The translations under genes were made by a program, and so were the position numbers. A DNA stretch of 64,000 nt from Macrococcoides caseolyticum (GTDB lineage Bacteria > Bacillota > Bacilli > Staphylococcales > Staphylococcaceae): positions 1 to 64,000 of the forward strand of contig NZ_JAHCPS010000010.1 of NCBI RefSeq assembly GCF_021366795.1, written 5' to 3'. Below the pieces are notes generated by a model. The model was not told where the DNA came from. It saw only the letters and a program-made list of their open reading frames with translations, and did not search any database. Shown here in pieces: positions 38,763-47,496 of the stretch; positions within the stretch are counted from its first letter, which is position 1, and each line of letters opens with the position of its first letter.

Positions 38763-38796
38763 AACCCCCTTTGAGATAGCTCAAAGGGGGTTTTAG
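38763..38796 (+). terminator. Terminator of the yhaONM operon
   Basis: AACCCCCTTTGAG and CTCAAAGGGGGTT pair around ATAG, followed by TT; the 3' part of a repeat element then follows at once. Confidence 0.8.
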
Positions 38797-39299
38797 GGCT
38801 GACCGCATTTCATCCGCTTTATTATTATCTACGGCTTCAATGCAGGCGCTTCGTAAACTTCAACACCCCCTATAAAATCAAAGAGCGATTTTTTAGGGGG
38901 TGTCTCCAGTTTTCTAGCGTCTAATCGCATTTCAACCGTTTTATTATCCGCGTCTCACTTGCAGCCCTTTCGACAAAAACAATAATTCCTTCAAAATCAA
39001 AGAGCGATTTTAAAGGAATTTTTTATTTTGCTTAGGGCTGATCGCAAGTTCGACAGCTTTATTATTATCTACGGCTTCAATGCAGGACCTCGTCAAATTT
39101 CAGCAACATCATCGAAATCAAAAAGCGATTTCTTGCTGTTGCTTCCAATTTGTTCGGTCCTAACCACATTTCAACCGTTTTATTATTATCTACGGCTTCA
39201 ATGCAGACGCTTCGTAAACTTCAACACCCCCTATAAAATCAAAGAGCGATTTTTTAGGGGGTGTCTCCAGTTTTCTAGCGTCTAACCGCATTTCATCCG
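38795..39299 (+). repeat. Tandem array of about 108-bp structured repeats (four copies plus a 3' fragment)
   Basis: Copies at 38831-38938, 38949-39057, 39071-39177 and 39192-39299, plus a 3' fragment from 38795, separated by TTTTATTATTATCT-like spacers. Each folds into one long hairpin: P1 (e.g. AATGC/GCATT), P2 (e.g. AGACGC/GCGTCT), P3 (AAACT/AGTTT), P4 (variable) and a tip AAAATC-AAAGAGC-GATTTT. Stem sequences differ between copies but still pair; the tip and the single-stranded links are conserved. No coding content. It fills the gap between convergent yhaM and prsA. Not a family I recognise. Confidence 0.9.
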
Positions 39300-39304
39300 C
39301 TTTA

Positions 39305-40216
39305 TTATTTTTGAGCGGTTAAGATTTGTTCATCGATAATTTTTTCGATGTCTTTATCTTTATAGTCTACTTTGTATTCTTTTAATAATTTTTTATACGC
39401 ATCGACCATCATTTTTGGATCTTTTTGAATTTTAATCTGGCGTACTTTTTCTTTAAGGTTTTCTTTTTCTTTGTCAAAGTCATCTTGCTTTTCAGCTAAG
39501 ATAATATGATAACCAAAGTCAGATTTAACAAGTCCTGATAGTTCGCCTTCTTTTAATTTAAATAGTGCTTTTTCAAATGGTTCTACAGTTTGTCCTTTAA
39601 CAACATAGCCTAATGAACCACCATTCGCTTTAGAACCTGTATCATCAGATTCTTTTTTCGCAATTTTAGCGAAGTCTTTTTTATTTTTCTTCACGTCTGC
39701 TAAGATGTCTTTTGCTTTTTCTTTTGCCTTAGCGTCACTTAATCCTTCTTTATTCGTATCAGATTTCACTTGAATTAAGATGTGTGATGATTTTTTAACA
39801 TTGTCTTCTAAATCTTTATCCGTTACTTTAACTGTTTCATCAATTAATTTTTTACGGTATTCATCGTTGACACGTGTTGCTTTATATTTCTCAACAGTCA
39901 TACCTGGTTGTTGCTGTTGAAGGATTTGAAGGAATTGTTTTTCCCCGCCGTATTTTTTAATTTCTTCATCTACAGATTTTTTAATTTTATCTGCATCAAC
40001 GTCTTTATCGTATTTATCTTTTAAGATATCTCCAATTAAGATTTGGAATGCAGTATTTGCGACTTCAGTTTTTCCCATTTCATTAATAACATTTGTTGTT
40101 GTAACATCTCCTGCTTTAGAAGAGATGAGTGCTTCACCATCGTTACCGCATGCTGATAGGCCTAATACTGACACAGTTAATGCTGCAGGTAAGATGATTT
40201 TCTTAAAGTTTGTCAT
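39305..40216 (-). CDS. prsA: PrsA foldase lipoprotein
   Basis: A 303-residue parvulin-type peptidyl-prolyl isomerase on the outer face of the membrane that helps fold exported proteins. The lipobox LSAC is near residue 21; a parvulin domain (SSHILIQVKSD to GYHIILAEKQ) is central; charged Lys/Asp-rich regions lie on both sides. AAGGAG fits ATG 40216; the upstream ATG at 40240 lacks a site and would spoil the signal peptide. Confidence 0.93.
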   Translation of the reverse strand: MTNFKKIILPAALTVSVLGLSACGNDGEALISSKAGDVTTTNVINEMGKTEVANTAFQILIGDILKDKYDKDVDADKIKKSVDEEIKKYGGEKQFLQILQQQQPGMTVEKYKATRVNDEYRKKLIDETVKVTDKDLEDNVKKSSHILIQVKSDTNKEGLSDAKAKEKAKDILADVKKNKKDFAKIAKKESDDTGSKANGGSLGYVVKGQTVEPFEKALFKLKEGELSGLVKSDFGYHIILAEKQDDFDKEKENLKEKVRQIKIQKDPKMMVDAYKKLLKEYKVDYKDKDIEKIIDEQILTAQK

Positions 40217-40281
40217 GCTTATTCTCCTTTTCAATTGCAAATTCTGTTCTAATATATCATAACGCCTATTTATAATTCAAT

Positions 40282-40857
40282 TTATCTTATGTTGCATTCG
40301 TGGAAATTAGCTGAAAATTCATGTTTTGTTAATATTTCAAAACCATATTTTCGTTCTTCTATATATGAGCCTTTTGGTGTATTGATAATATATTTCAAGT
40401 AAATAAAATCAATGAATGAAATCCCAACATTGGCTGAAAATAGAAATAGAAAATAATGCGCAAAATCAGTGAATAATACGGCACATGTTAAAGTGATTAC
40501 CGAAAGAATAAAAAACGGTAATACTAATGATAATCCAAAGATAGTTTTATGAATGGGATGATTAAGTCGAATATTAATCAACGGTAGCCATTTCGATTTA
40601 TTTGTTTTCTGGAATATCATTGATTTCGTATCATTTAAAAATGGTAACAAATGCAGGCATTTGTGTACTGGATATACTGCAACACACGCTACCATAAAAA
40701 GTAAAAAATACTGATCTGAGAAATGCTTACCAAAGACACTTGAGAACACTTCGAAGCTAACGATAAAGACAAGGATAGCAATCAGTGTCGAAATGAGCAA
40801 TATACGTTGTAACCCGTATGTTGCACGAATATTAAAATTTTTATTACATAAGTACAT
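40282..40857 (-). CDS. DUF3267-type membrane protein
   Basis: A 191-residue protein with four to five membrane helices. The VHKCLHLLPF motif stands where DUF3267 proteins carry a zinc-protease-like HExxH, but the Glu is missing, so protease activity is doubtful. AGGAGA before ATG 40857 fixes the start. 33 bp downstream of hpr and probably cotranscribed. A matching gene sits beside hpr in S. aureus. Confidence 0.7.
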   Translation of the reverse strand: MYLCNKNFNIRATYGLQRILLISTLIAILVFIVSFEVFSSVFGKHFSDQYFLLFMVACVAVYPVHKCLHLLPFLNDTKSMIFQKTNKSKWLPLINIRLNHPIHKTIFGLSLVLPFFILSVITLTCAVLFTDFAHYFLFLFSANVGISFIDFIYLKYIINTPKGSYIEERKYGFEILTKHEFSANFHECNIR

Positions 40858-40890
40858 GGCAATTCTCCTATCGGTCAATTTACCTAGCAA

Positions 40891-41436
40891 TTATGCATTA
40901 TCTGTTTCATTCTCGTCAAGTAAAATATTTAATAAATCGTTATGACTTTTGTCGAGGTGTTTTATGAAATCGTCACCATAGATTTGTGCGACAATATATT
41001 TGAGTTCTGTAAAGTTCGGTAAACCAAATAAGATATCATTATATTTACTTGCCGCTTCATAAATACGGTCATCTGCTTCAATATAACCATGGTATGTTTC
41101 ATATAAGACTTCTTTACCTTTTTCAGTCAGTTCTAAATACGTATTACGTTTATCAAACTCACTTTTAGGCATCGTTAAGTAGCCGCGTTTTTCAAGGTTT
41201 TTAGCAAAGTTAAACACTGTAGAAACATGCATCACACCGTACTGACTGACTTGAGAAATCGTTGCTTTTTCAAGATTACGGATAATGATTAATATATGGT
41301 GTTCGTTAATATTTAAATCATAAGGTTTAATCCAGTTTTGCCAATCTTTTTCGACTGTTTTCCATAAAGCTTTACTTAATTGTGATACTTTATGGGTAAA
41401 GAGCATTTTTTCAATTACTTCTTTTTCTCTTTTCAT
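40891..41436 (-). CDS. hpr: MarR-family regulator Hpr/ScoC
   Basis: A 181-residue winged-helix protein. The conserved N terminus (HKVSQLSKALWKTVEKDWQN) and the HTH (ISQVSQYGVMHVSTVFNFAK) match Hpr/ScoC, a transition-state regulator of proteases and peptide uptake in Bacillus. Start choice between ATG 41436 and ATG 41448 is uncertain; AAAGGATG overlaps the latter. A perfect inverted repeat (41474-41499) lies upstream. Confidence 0.9.
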   Translation of the reverse strand: MKREKEVIEKMLFTHKVSQLSKALWKTVEKDWQNWIKPYDLNINEHHILIIIRNLEKATISQVSQYGVMHVSTVFNFAKNLEKRGYLTMPKSEFDKRNTYLELTEKGKEVLYETYHGYIEADDRIYEAASKYNDILFGLPNFTELKYIVAQIYGDDFIKHLDKSHNDLLNILLDENETDNA

Positions 41437-41473
41437 AGTGATACGCATCCTTTCACAGCTATGATAAATAAAA

Positions 41474-41499
41474 AAAGTATGATGATTACATCATACTTT
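41474..41499. promoter_or_regulatory. Inverted repeat upstream of hpr
   Basis: AAAGTATGATG and CATCATACTTT flank ATTA. It may be an operator (MarR-type autoregulation) or a terminator for transcripts from the YtxH gene; on the minus strand it is followed by TTTTTTTATT. Confidence 0.55.
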
Positions 41500-41688
41500 A
41501 CTATAGAATAATAATATTTTACCATAATGGAAACGGTAAACAAGTGATATCGAGCAAATAAATTAATATATCAATAAATACATTTAACAATTTTTAATTA
41601 ATTCTGTCATTTATGATTTATTCCTTTATGCTGGATATTTTGGTAGTAATAATTAATGATAGCTTCAATACGTTTGAAGCCATTCATT

Positions 41689-42045
41689 TTACTTTTTTGA
41701 AATTGTATCTAAAATTTCATCTTTACGGTTGTTGATATTCTCAATATTATGTTTTAAATTCTCAATATTTGGTTGAATATCAGATTTATAATGTGTAATT
41801 AAAGCTTTCACTTCATCAGCCATTGTTTTCATCACTTCTTGAGACGCATCTTTAGTCTTGAAGACAGCATCTTTTACTTCATTTGCTTCAATCTTTAATT
41901 GGTTCATTTGTGACTTTGTATCATAGGCTGTTGATTTAAAGTTTTGTTGTAATTCTTTACCAGACTTTGGCGCATTGAGCAAAGCGGTTGCTGTACCTGC
42001 TGCAATTCCAACACCAAATCCTAATAGTAAGCGTGATAATTTCAT
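41689..42045 (-). CDS. yhaH: YtxH-domain membrane-anchored protein
   Basis: A 118-residue protein with a glycine/alanine-rich N-terminal helix (LLGFGVGIAAGTATALL), the APKSGKEL motif that defines YtxH, then a long charged helical tail. Function is unknown; general stress association is known for some members. Sits between hpr and hit as in Bacillus (YhaH). Confidence 0.85.
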   Translation of the reverse strand: MKLSRLLLGFGVGIAAGTATALLNAPKSGKELQQNFKSTAYDTKSQMNQLKIEANEVKDAVFKTKDASQEVMKTMADEVKALITHYKSDIQPNIENLKHNIENINNRKDEILDTISKK

Positions 42046-42101
42046 AATTCATCCTCCTGGCATCTTTTTATTTAATATACCCATATTTCAAATAATCATG
42101 C

Positions 42102-42527
42102 TTAATTGATATTGTTTTGAATATTCTCTTTTAATGCATGCATCGCTTGTTCATCAAAAGCCTCTGCATGAGTTTCCCACTTATAGCCAAAGCCATCGAC
42201 GTCATCTTCATATCGCGGAATGATATGGAAGTGGATGTGGAAGACAGATTGGTCAGCAAATGCACGGTTATTCTGAACGATATTGATACCTGCTGGTTGA
42301 AATGCTTTATCAATGGCTTTCGCAACTTTTTGTACAGATTGAATAACTTTCGCTAAATCTTCTGGATCGACGGATAAAATATCTTCTGCCGCGTTTTTGG
42401 GAATCACTAGCGTATGTCCCTTAGACACTTGTGAGATATCAAGAAAAGCATAAGTATATTCATCTTCATATACTTTGTATGATGGGATATCACCTTTTAA
42501 AATTTTACTGAATACTGTTTCACTCAT
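42102..42527 (-). CDS. hit: HIT-family nucleotide hydrolase
   Basis: A 141-residue HINT-type protein with the histidine triad HIHFHIIP near residue 98 and the typical N terminus FSKILKGDIPSYKVYEDE. Such enzymes split phosphoramidates such as AMP-lysine. Divergent from ecsAB. GGAGG lies 8 bp before the ATG. Confidence 0.93.
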   Translation of the reverse strand: MSETVFSKILKGDIPSYKVYEDEYTYAFLDISQVSKGHTLVIPKNAAEDILSVDPEDLAKVIQSVQKVAKAIDKAFQPAGINIVQNNRAFADQSVFHIHFHIIPRYEDDVDGFGYKWETHAEAFDEQAMHALKENIQNNIN

Positions 42528-42658
42528 TATAAGCGCCTCCTAATACTTTTTTCTTATTATAATAGAAAATTTTAAATTATTCATTCATTCGCAATTCGTT
42601 ATGCGAAAGATTCGTAATTTGATACAATATATAAAAATAGTTAGAACGGAGAATGACA

Positions 42659-43393
42659 GTGACTGTAAAAGTAAGTAATTTAACAGGTGGATATGGTCAT
42701 CAACCTGTTATTCATCATATTGATTTTGAGTTATTACCTGGACAGATTGTAGGATTAATAGGATTAAATGGTGCTGGGAAAAGTACAACGATTAAGAATA
42801 TGTTAGGATTGCTCAGACCATTGGAAGGTGAGATTGAGATCAATGGTTATCAATTATCGAAGGCACCATTTGAATATCGTGCACAATTGTCGTATATTCC
42901 TGAATCTCCGGTATTATACGATGAATTGACGTTAGAAGAACATATTGATATGACGGCTATGGCCTATAACATTGATGCGAATACTGCAATGGAACGCGCA
43001 ATGCCGTTATTAAAGATTTTTCGTTTAGAATCAAAGTTAAAACAATTCCCGGCGCATTTCTCTAAAGGAATGAAGCAGAAAGTAATGATTATTTGTGCAT
43101 TCATCTCTGAACCTGCATTACATATTATTGATGAGCCGTTTCTCGGACTAGATCCGCTCGGTATTCAGTCTATGCTCGATTTAATGGTGCAGGCACGCGA
43201 TGCCAATAGAACGGTATTGATGAGTACACATATATTAACGACGGCTGAATTATATTGTGATTCATTTTTACTGTTGCATCATGGCAAGTTAATTGGTAAA
43301 GGCACAATAGAGGATTTAAGAGCACAGTTTAATATGCCTAATGCCTCATTGGATGAAATTTATATTCATGCTACAGGTGATGTACATGGATAA
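42659..43393 (+). CDS. ecsA: EcsA ABC transporter ATP-binding protein
   Basis: A 244-residue ATPase with Walker A GLNGAGKST, signature FSKGMKQK and Walker B LHIIDEPFLGLD. With EcsB it forms the Ecs transporter, which affects intramembrane proteolysis, secretion and competence in Bacillus and Staphylococcus. GTG 42659 fits the GGAG site at 42646; the ATG at 42653 is too close. Overlaps ecsB by 8 bp. Confidence 0.92.
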   Translation: MTVKVSNLTGGYGHQPVIHHIDFELLPGQIVGLIGLNGAGKSTTIKNMLGLLRPLEGEIEINGYQLSKAPFEYRAQLSYIPESPVLYDELTLEEHIDMTAMAYNIDANTAMERAMPLLKIFRLESKLKQFPAHFSKGMKQKVMIICAFISEPALHIIDEPFLGLDPLGIQSMLDLMVQARDANRTVLMSTHILTTAELYCDSFLLLHHGKLIGKGTIEDLRAQFNMPNASLDEIYIHATGDVHG

Positions 43394-44603
43394 GGCAGTA
43401 AAGTTATTCAAAAGAAGACAGGCTAAGAATCAGAAAGAAATTGCTTACTATAGTAAATTTATATTCAATGGCCATTTCATCGTATTCTTATCGATTGCAT
43501 TTGGCGCATTGATGTTGCAATATTCACAGATGGTAAAACAATTATCACCTCATATTAACTATCATTTAATTATCGCCTTAATTCTATCAACTTTAGTGAT
43601 TACGAACTTAAGAACATTTATCAGACCAGCAGATCATATCTTTTTACTGAACTTTGAATCCCATATGCCGCGCTACTTTAAGCTGGCGATAATGAGAAGT
43701 ACTGTTTTGAGAAGCATCATTGTAATAGGCGTAATGTTATTTTTGGTGCCGCTTTATTTTAATGCAGTACAACATTCTGTTGCAGGGTATATCGCAGCGC
43801 TCGCGTTAAGTTTGTGCATGATTCATATTGGTCTATGGATGCGTTATTTAATGATGAAGTTAGATATAGAGGCGCATTGGATTAGTCTATTGATTTTTAT
43901 CATGACGTTATCTGGCACATATACAGCATTAGAAGGGTTATATCTTACAGTGGTACCGATTGTGTTATTTGGCCTAGGTTTTATTTATTTGCTGTACAAA
44001 AATGCACAGCATCGTACATTAAATTGGCATGCATTAATTGATTATGAAGAAAGACTGAAACACAAACAAAATAAGTTCATCAATATGTTTACTGACGTTA
44101 AAGGGATGAAAGACACTGTTAAACGCCGTAGACTATTAGATGTCCTATTACCGAAAAATAAAGCAAAATATAACCAGCAGCATATGTTTGAATTTTTGTT
44201 TGTACGTAATTTTCTGCGTAGTAGTGATGCGCTGTGGATTATTATTCGATTAATGCTCATCGCTTGCCTTGTCATTTGGGTCGTTAATCAACCAATTGTT
44301 GCAATAATTATCGGCAGTTTCATCGTCTATGCGATTGTGTTACAAACATCACAATTCTACAAACAGCAGGCATTTCAACTGTGGCCGAAAGTGTGGCCAG
44401 TACCTGAAAGTTTTGTGTTAAGTGGTTTTAAGCAATTTATGCGTAAACTGATGTGGGTTACAACGATTATGATTGCAATCGTTTATATCGTGATTTATCC
44501 ATCGCATTTTTATTACACAATCGTCTTCTTTATACTCATGCTATGGACGATGCGTAACGTGACAGAAAAGATTGAGAAACGAATGAAACGATTAAGAGAT
44601 TAA
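43386..44603 (+). CDS. ecsB: EcsB ABC transporter membrane subunit
   Basis: A 405-residue protein with about eight to ten membrane helices and a basic loop around residues 215-265. Membrane partner of EcsA. AGGTGAT within ecsA places the start at ATG 43386. Ends before a strong terminator. EcsC is absent, as in staphylococci. Confidence 0.9.
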   Translation: MDKAVKLFKRRQAKNQKEIAYYSKFIFNGHFIVFLSIAFGALMLQYSQMVKQLSPHINYHLIIALILSTLVITNLRTFIRPADHIFLLNFESHMPRYFKLAIMRSTVLRSIIVIGVMLFLVPLYFNAVQHSVAGYIAALALSLCMIHIGLWMRYLMMKLDIEAHWISLLIFIMTLSGTYTALEGLYLTVVPIVLFGLGFIYLLYKNAQHRTLNWHALIDYEERLKHKQNKFINMFTDVKGMKDTVKRRRLLDVLLPKNKAKYNQQHMFEFLFVRNFLRSSDALWIIIRLMLIACLVIWVVNQPIVAIIIGSFIVYAIVLQTSQFYKQQAFQLWPKVWPVPESFVLSGFKQFMRKLMWVTTIMIAIVYIVIYPSHFYYTIVFFILMLWTMRNVTEKIEKRMKRLRD

Positions 44604-44639
44604 TAAGCATTACACTGAGTAGGGCAGTTTACTATAAAT

Positions 44640-44695
44640 AAAAACCGAAGGCAACAGTCAATCGACGTGTGATCGATTCGTTGCCTTCGGTTTTT
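44640..44695. terminator. Bidirectional terminator between ecsB and traP
   Basis: AAAAACCGAAGGCAAC pairs exactly with GTTGCCTTCGGTTTTT, with an inner AATCGA/TCGATT stem. Confidence 0.9.
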
Positions 44696-44728
44696 GTTGT
44701 AAATAGAGACTTTTAAAGTACACCCTCA

Positions 44729-45244
44729 CTACGATTCATCCATTTGTGTCTCAGGCTTTTCAGGAAATAATATTTTAGAATAATAGATGTTAGCCATGAT
44801 ATCTTCTGATTGATAAGTAGAGAGTGCGTCCTTGCTAAAGTTTTCTCTGAAGAAACGACTTTTCTTAAAATCTTCTAATAAATCTTTGTGATCAAATTGG
44901 AATACTGCAACATATGTTTCCCCTTGAACCGGTCGCAATAATCGAAAAGCATTGTAACCTTGATACTGTTGTAAATTTTCTAATGGTAAAGGTTTCGTAT
45001 CAAACACTTCCTGACGTGATGCTTTGACGATAAAATAGAGTAACATTGTTGTCTTTTCTTGAAGTGTTCCGTCACTTATCACATTATTGAAAGTTTGAGG
45101 TGCACTGAATACGGATTTATCGGTTGTTTCTTCATACAAATAAGCACTATCTGCATTGTAAAATGATAATAGATTTCTTTGTTTATTTTTCTCTTTAATT
45201 TTATCTAGGAAAAAACTTGAGCCATACGTAATATAAGTCTTCAT
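44729..45244 (-). CDS. traP: TRAP/HmoB-like antibiotic-biosynthesis-monooxygenase fold protein
   Basis: A 171-residue protein of the TRAP family (target of RNAIII-activating protein), related to the B. subtilis haem monooxygenase HmoB. The C-terminal half has the ABM fold (YNAFRLLRPVQGETYVAVF). The proposed virulence role of TRAP in S. aureus is disputed; a link to haem chemistry fits its place beside hemEHY. AGAGAGG fits ATG 45244. Confidence 0.87.
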   Translation of the reverse strand: MKTYITYGSSFFLDKIKEKNKQRNLLSFYNADSAYLYEETTDKSVFSAPQTFNNVISDGTLQEKTTMLLYFIVKASRQEVFDTKPLPLENLQQYQGYNAFRLLRPVQGETYVAVFQFDHKDLLEDFKKSRFFRENFSKDALSTYQSEDIMANIYYSKILFPEKPETQMDES

Positions 45245-45262
45245 CACTATCATCCTCTCTTA

Positions 45263-45374
45263 ACGGCGTCTCGTGAGCAGGCCCTCGACAAATTTCACCA
45301 ACACCATCGAAATCAAAGAGCGATTTCTTGGTTTTGCTTCCAATTTGTTTGGTCCTAAGCGCTCATTCGACAGC
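45263..45374 (+). repeat. Solitary copy of the 108-bp structured repeat
   Basis: Same architecture as the array at 38795: P1 TGAGC/GCTCA, P2 AGGCCC/GGTCCT (one mismatch), P3 CAAATT/AATTTG, tip GAAATC-AAAGAGC-GATTTC, and the 3' TTCGACAGC also seen in array copy 2. Lies between divergent traP and hemE, 19 bp upstream of traP. Confidence 0.87.
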
Positions 45375-45501
45375 CTCTTCTTTATACTATACCCAATTTA
45401 CATGATTTATGTCAGTTTAATGACATTACTTTTTTATGATACTTTATCAATTTTGTTATGATAAAATCAGACTATATACGAAAAAATTGGGGGAAGTTTG
45501 T

Positions 45502-46560
45502 TTGAATTCATTTAACGATACGATTTTAAAAGCAGCACGAGGGGAAAAGGCAGCACATACGCCTGTATGGTTTATGCGTCAGGCAGGTCGCAGTCAACCT
45601 GAATACAGAAAAATTAAAGAAACACATAGTTTATTTGATATTACGCATGATCCGGAACTTTGTGCATACGTGACGAAGTTACCTGTTGATCAATATAATA
45701 CGGATGCAGCAATTCTATATAAAGATATCATGTCACCACTTGGCGCTATTGGTGTTGATGTTGAAATTAAATCTGGTATTGGCCCAGTTATTGCAAATCC
45801 AATTCGTTCAATACAAGATGTATCACGTCTCGGTGAAATCAATCCAATACAGGATGTACCTTATATTTTAGATACGATTAAGTTACTGACACAAGAACAA
45901 TTAAATGTTCCATTAATCGGATTTACAGGCGCACCTTTTACTTTAGCGAGTTATATGATTGAAGGTGGTCCATCTAAAAATTATAACAAGACAAAGGCAA
46001 TGATGTATGAACAACCTGAAGCATGGCATATGTTAATGGAAAAGTTAGCAGATATGTGTATCACATACACACACGCTCAGATTGATGCGGGTTGTAAGAT
46101 GATTCAAGTATTTGATTCTTGGGTAGGCGCTTTAAATCAAGCGGATTACAGACAATTTATCGCACCATATATGCACCGTATTTTTGCTGGGATTAAAGAG
46201 AAGAATGTACCAGTCATTACTTTCGGTGTTGGTGCCAGCCATTTAATCGAAGAATGGAATGCGTTACCGGTAGATGTACTCGGTTTAGATTGGCGTCTTC
46301 AAATTGAAGAAGCGCGTGCGAAAGGGATTACGAAACCTTTAATGGGGAATTTAGATCCTGCGATTTTACTTGCACCATGGGAAGTTATTGAATCTCATTT
46401 AATTCGAATTTTAGATCAAGGTTTACAATCAGATAGTTATATCTTTAACTTAGGGCACGGGGTATTCCCGGAAGTGAATCCAGATACGTTGCGTCGTGTT
46501 AGCGCATTTGTACATGATTATTCAGCAAAATATAAAGCACAATCATTGGGGGATAAATAA
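45502..46560 (+). CDS. hemE: Uroporphyrinogen decarboxylase
   Basis: A 352-residue enzyme converting uroporphyrinogen III to coproporphyrinogen III. The signature [16 protein letters not shown] is near residue 20 and [17 protein letters not shown] near 145 (cited by start). TTG 45502 follows GGGGGAAG by 5-6 bp; the longer reading from 45436 has no ribosome site. First of three haem genes, overlapping hemH by 1 bp. Confidence 0.95.
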   Translation: MNSFNDTILKAARGEKAAHTPVWFMRQAGRSQPEYRKIKETHSLFDITHDPELCAYVTKLPVDQYNTDAAILYKDIMSPLGAIGVDVEIKSGIGPVIANPIRSIQDVSRLGEINPIQDVPYILDTIKLLTQEQLNVPLIGFTGAPFTLASYMIEGGPSKNYNKTKAMMYEQPEAWHMLMEKLADMCITYTHAQIDAGCKMIQVFDSWVGALNQADYRQFIAPYMHRIFAGIKEKNVPVITFGVGASHLIEEWNALPVDVLGLDWRLQIEEARAKGITKPLMGNLDPAILLAPWEVIESHLIRILDQGLQSDSYIFNLGHGVFPEVNPDTLRRVSAFVHDYSAKYKAQSLGDK

Positions 46561-47480
46561 TGAGTAAAAAAGGTTTACTTGTAATGGCGTATGGGACGCC
46601 ATATAAAGAAGAAGATATCGAACCCTATTACACACATATTAGACATGGCAGAAAGCCATCAGAAGAAAGCTTACAAGATCTTAAAGATCGTTACAAAGCA
46701 ATAGGCGGTATTTCGCCATTAGCCGGTACTACTGAACGTCAAGCTGAAGCTTTGGTGGATGCATTAAATAAATCAACTGGTGAAGATTATCAGTTGTATA
46801 TTGGTTTAAAACATATCGCACCGTTTATTGAAGATGCTGTTGAAGCGATGCACAATGACGGTATCACTGAAGCGGTAACGATTGTTCTGGCACCTCATTA
46901 TTCTAACTTCTCAGTAGGTAGTTACAATAAACGTGCGGCTGAAGTTGCAGCACAATATGGCATACAATTAAAACATGTAGAATCTTTCTACAATCAGGAT
47001 AAATTTATTGAATTCTGGACAGACCAAGTGGATAACACACTTGCAGCCATTCCAAAAGAAGAATGGGACAAAACGGTTTTAATTGTGAGTGCACATAGTC
47101 TACCGGAAAAAATAAAAGCAGCAGGTGATCCATACCCAGAACAATTAGAAGATACAGCAACAATGATTATGGATGGTTCGAAAATATTAAATGTTGAAAC
47201 AGGATGGCAGTCTGAAGGGAATACACCTGATCCATGGTTAGGACCAGATGTTCAGGATTTAACGCGCCGTTTATATGAAGAAGAACACTATCAACACTTC
47301 ATCTATACACCAGTAGGTTTCGTGTGTGAACATTTAGAAGTCCTTTATGATAATGATTATGAGTGTAAAGTCGTGTGTGATGAATTGGGAGTTAAATACT
47401 ATCGCCCGACGATGCCAAATACAGATGCACGATTTATTGGTGCGATGGTTGATGAAATTCAAAATGTATTAAATCAATAG
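46560..47480 (+). CDS. hemH: Coproporphyrin III ferrochelatase
   Basis: A 306-residue chelatase (CpfC) that inserts iron into coproporphyrin III in Gram-positive bacteria. Motifs [17 protein letters not shown] (metal-site His) and [17 protein letters not shown] (with the catalytic Glu) are present. Start overlaps the hemE stop codon (TAATG). Confidence 0.95.
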   Translation: MSKKGLLVMAYGTPYKEEDIEPYYTHIRHGRKPSEESLQDLKDRYKAIGGISPLAGTTERQAEALVDALNKSTGEDYQLYIGLKHIAPFIEDAVEAMHNDGITEAVTIVLAPHYSNFSVGSYNKRAAEVAAQYGIQLKHVESFYNQDKFIEFWTDQVDNTLAAIPKEEWDKTVLIVSAHSLPEKIKAAGDPYPEQLEDTATMIMDGSKILNVETGWQSEGNTPDPWLGPDVQDLTRRLYEEEHYQHFIYTPVGFVCEHLEVLYDNDYECKVVCDELGVKYYRPTMPNTDARFIGAMVDEIQNVLNQ

Positions 47481-47496
47481 AAAAGAGATGTTTGAA

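Noticed and set aside
39028-39285. 85-codon open frame inside the repeat array
   Set aside because: It reads through two copies of a structured repeat, and its product is a repeat artefact with no ribosome site.
38795-39299. CRISPR-like array
   Set aside because: The units are about 108 bp with 9-14 bp AT-rich spacers that are themselves similar, and no cas gene is near.
45273-45461. 62-codon open frame over the solitary repeat
   Set aside because: It is the same reading of the repeat element and has no ribosome site.
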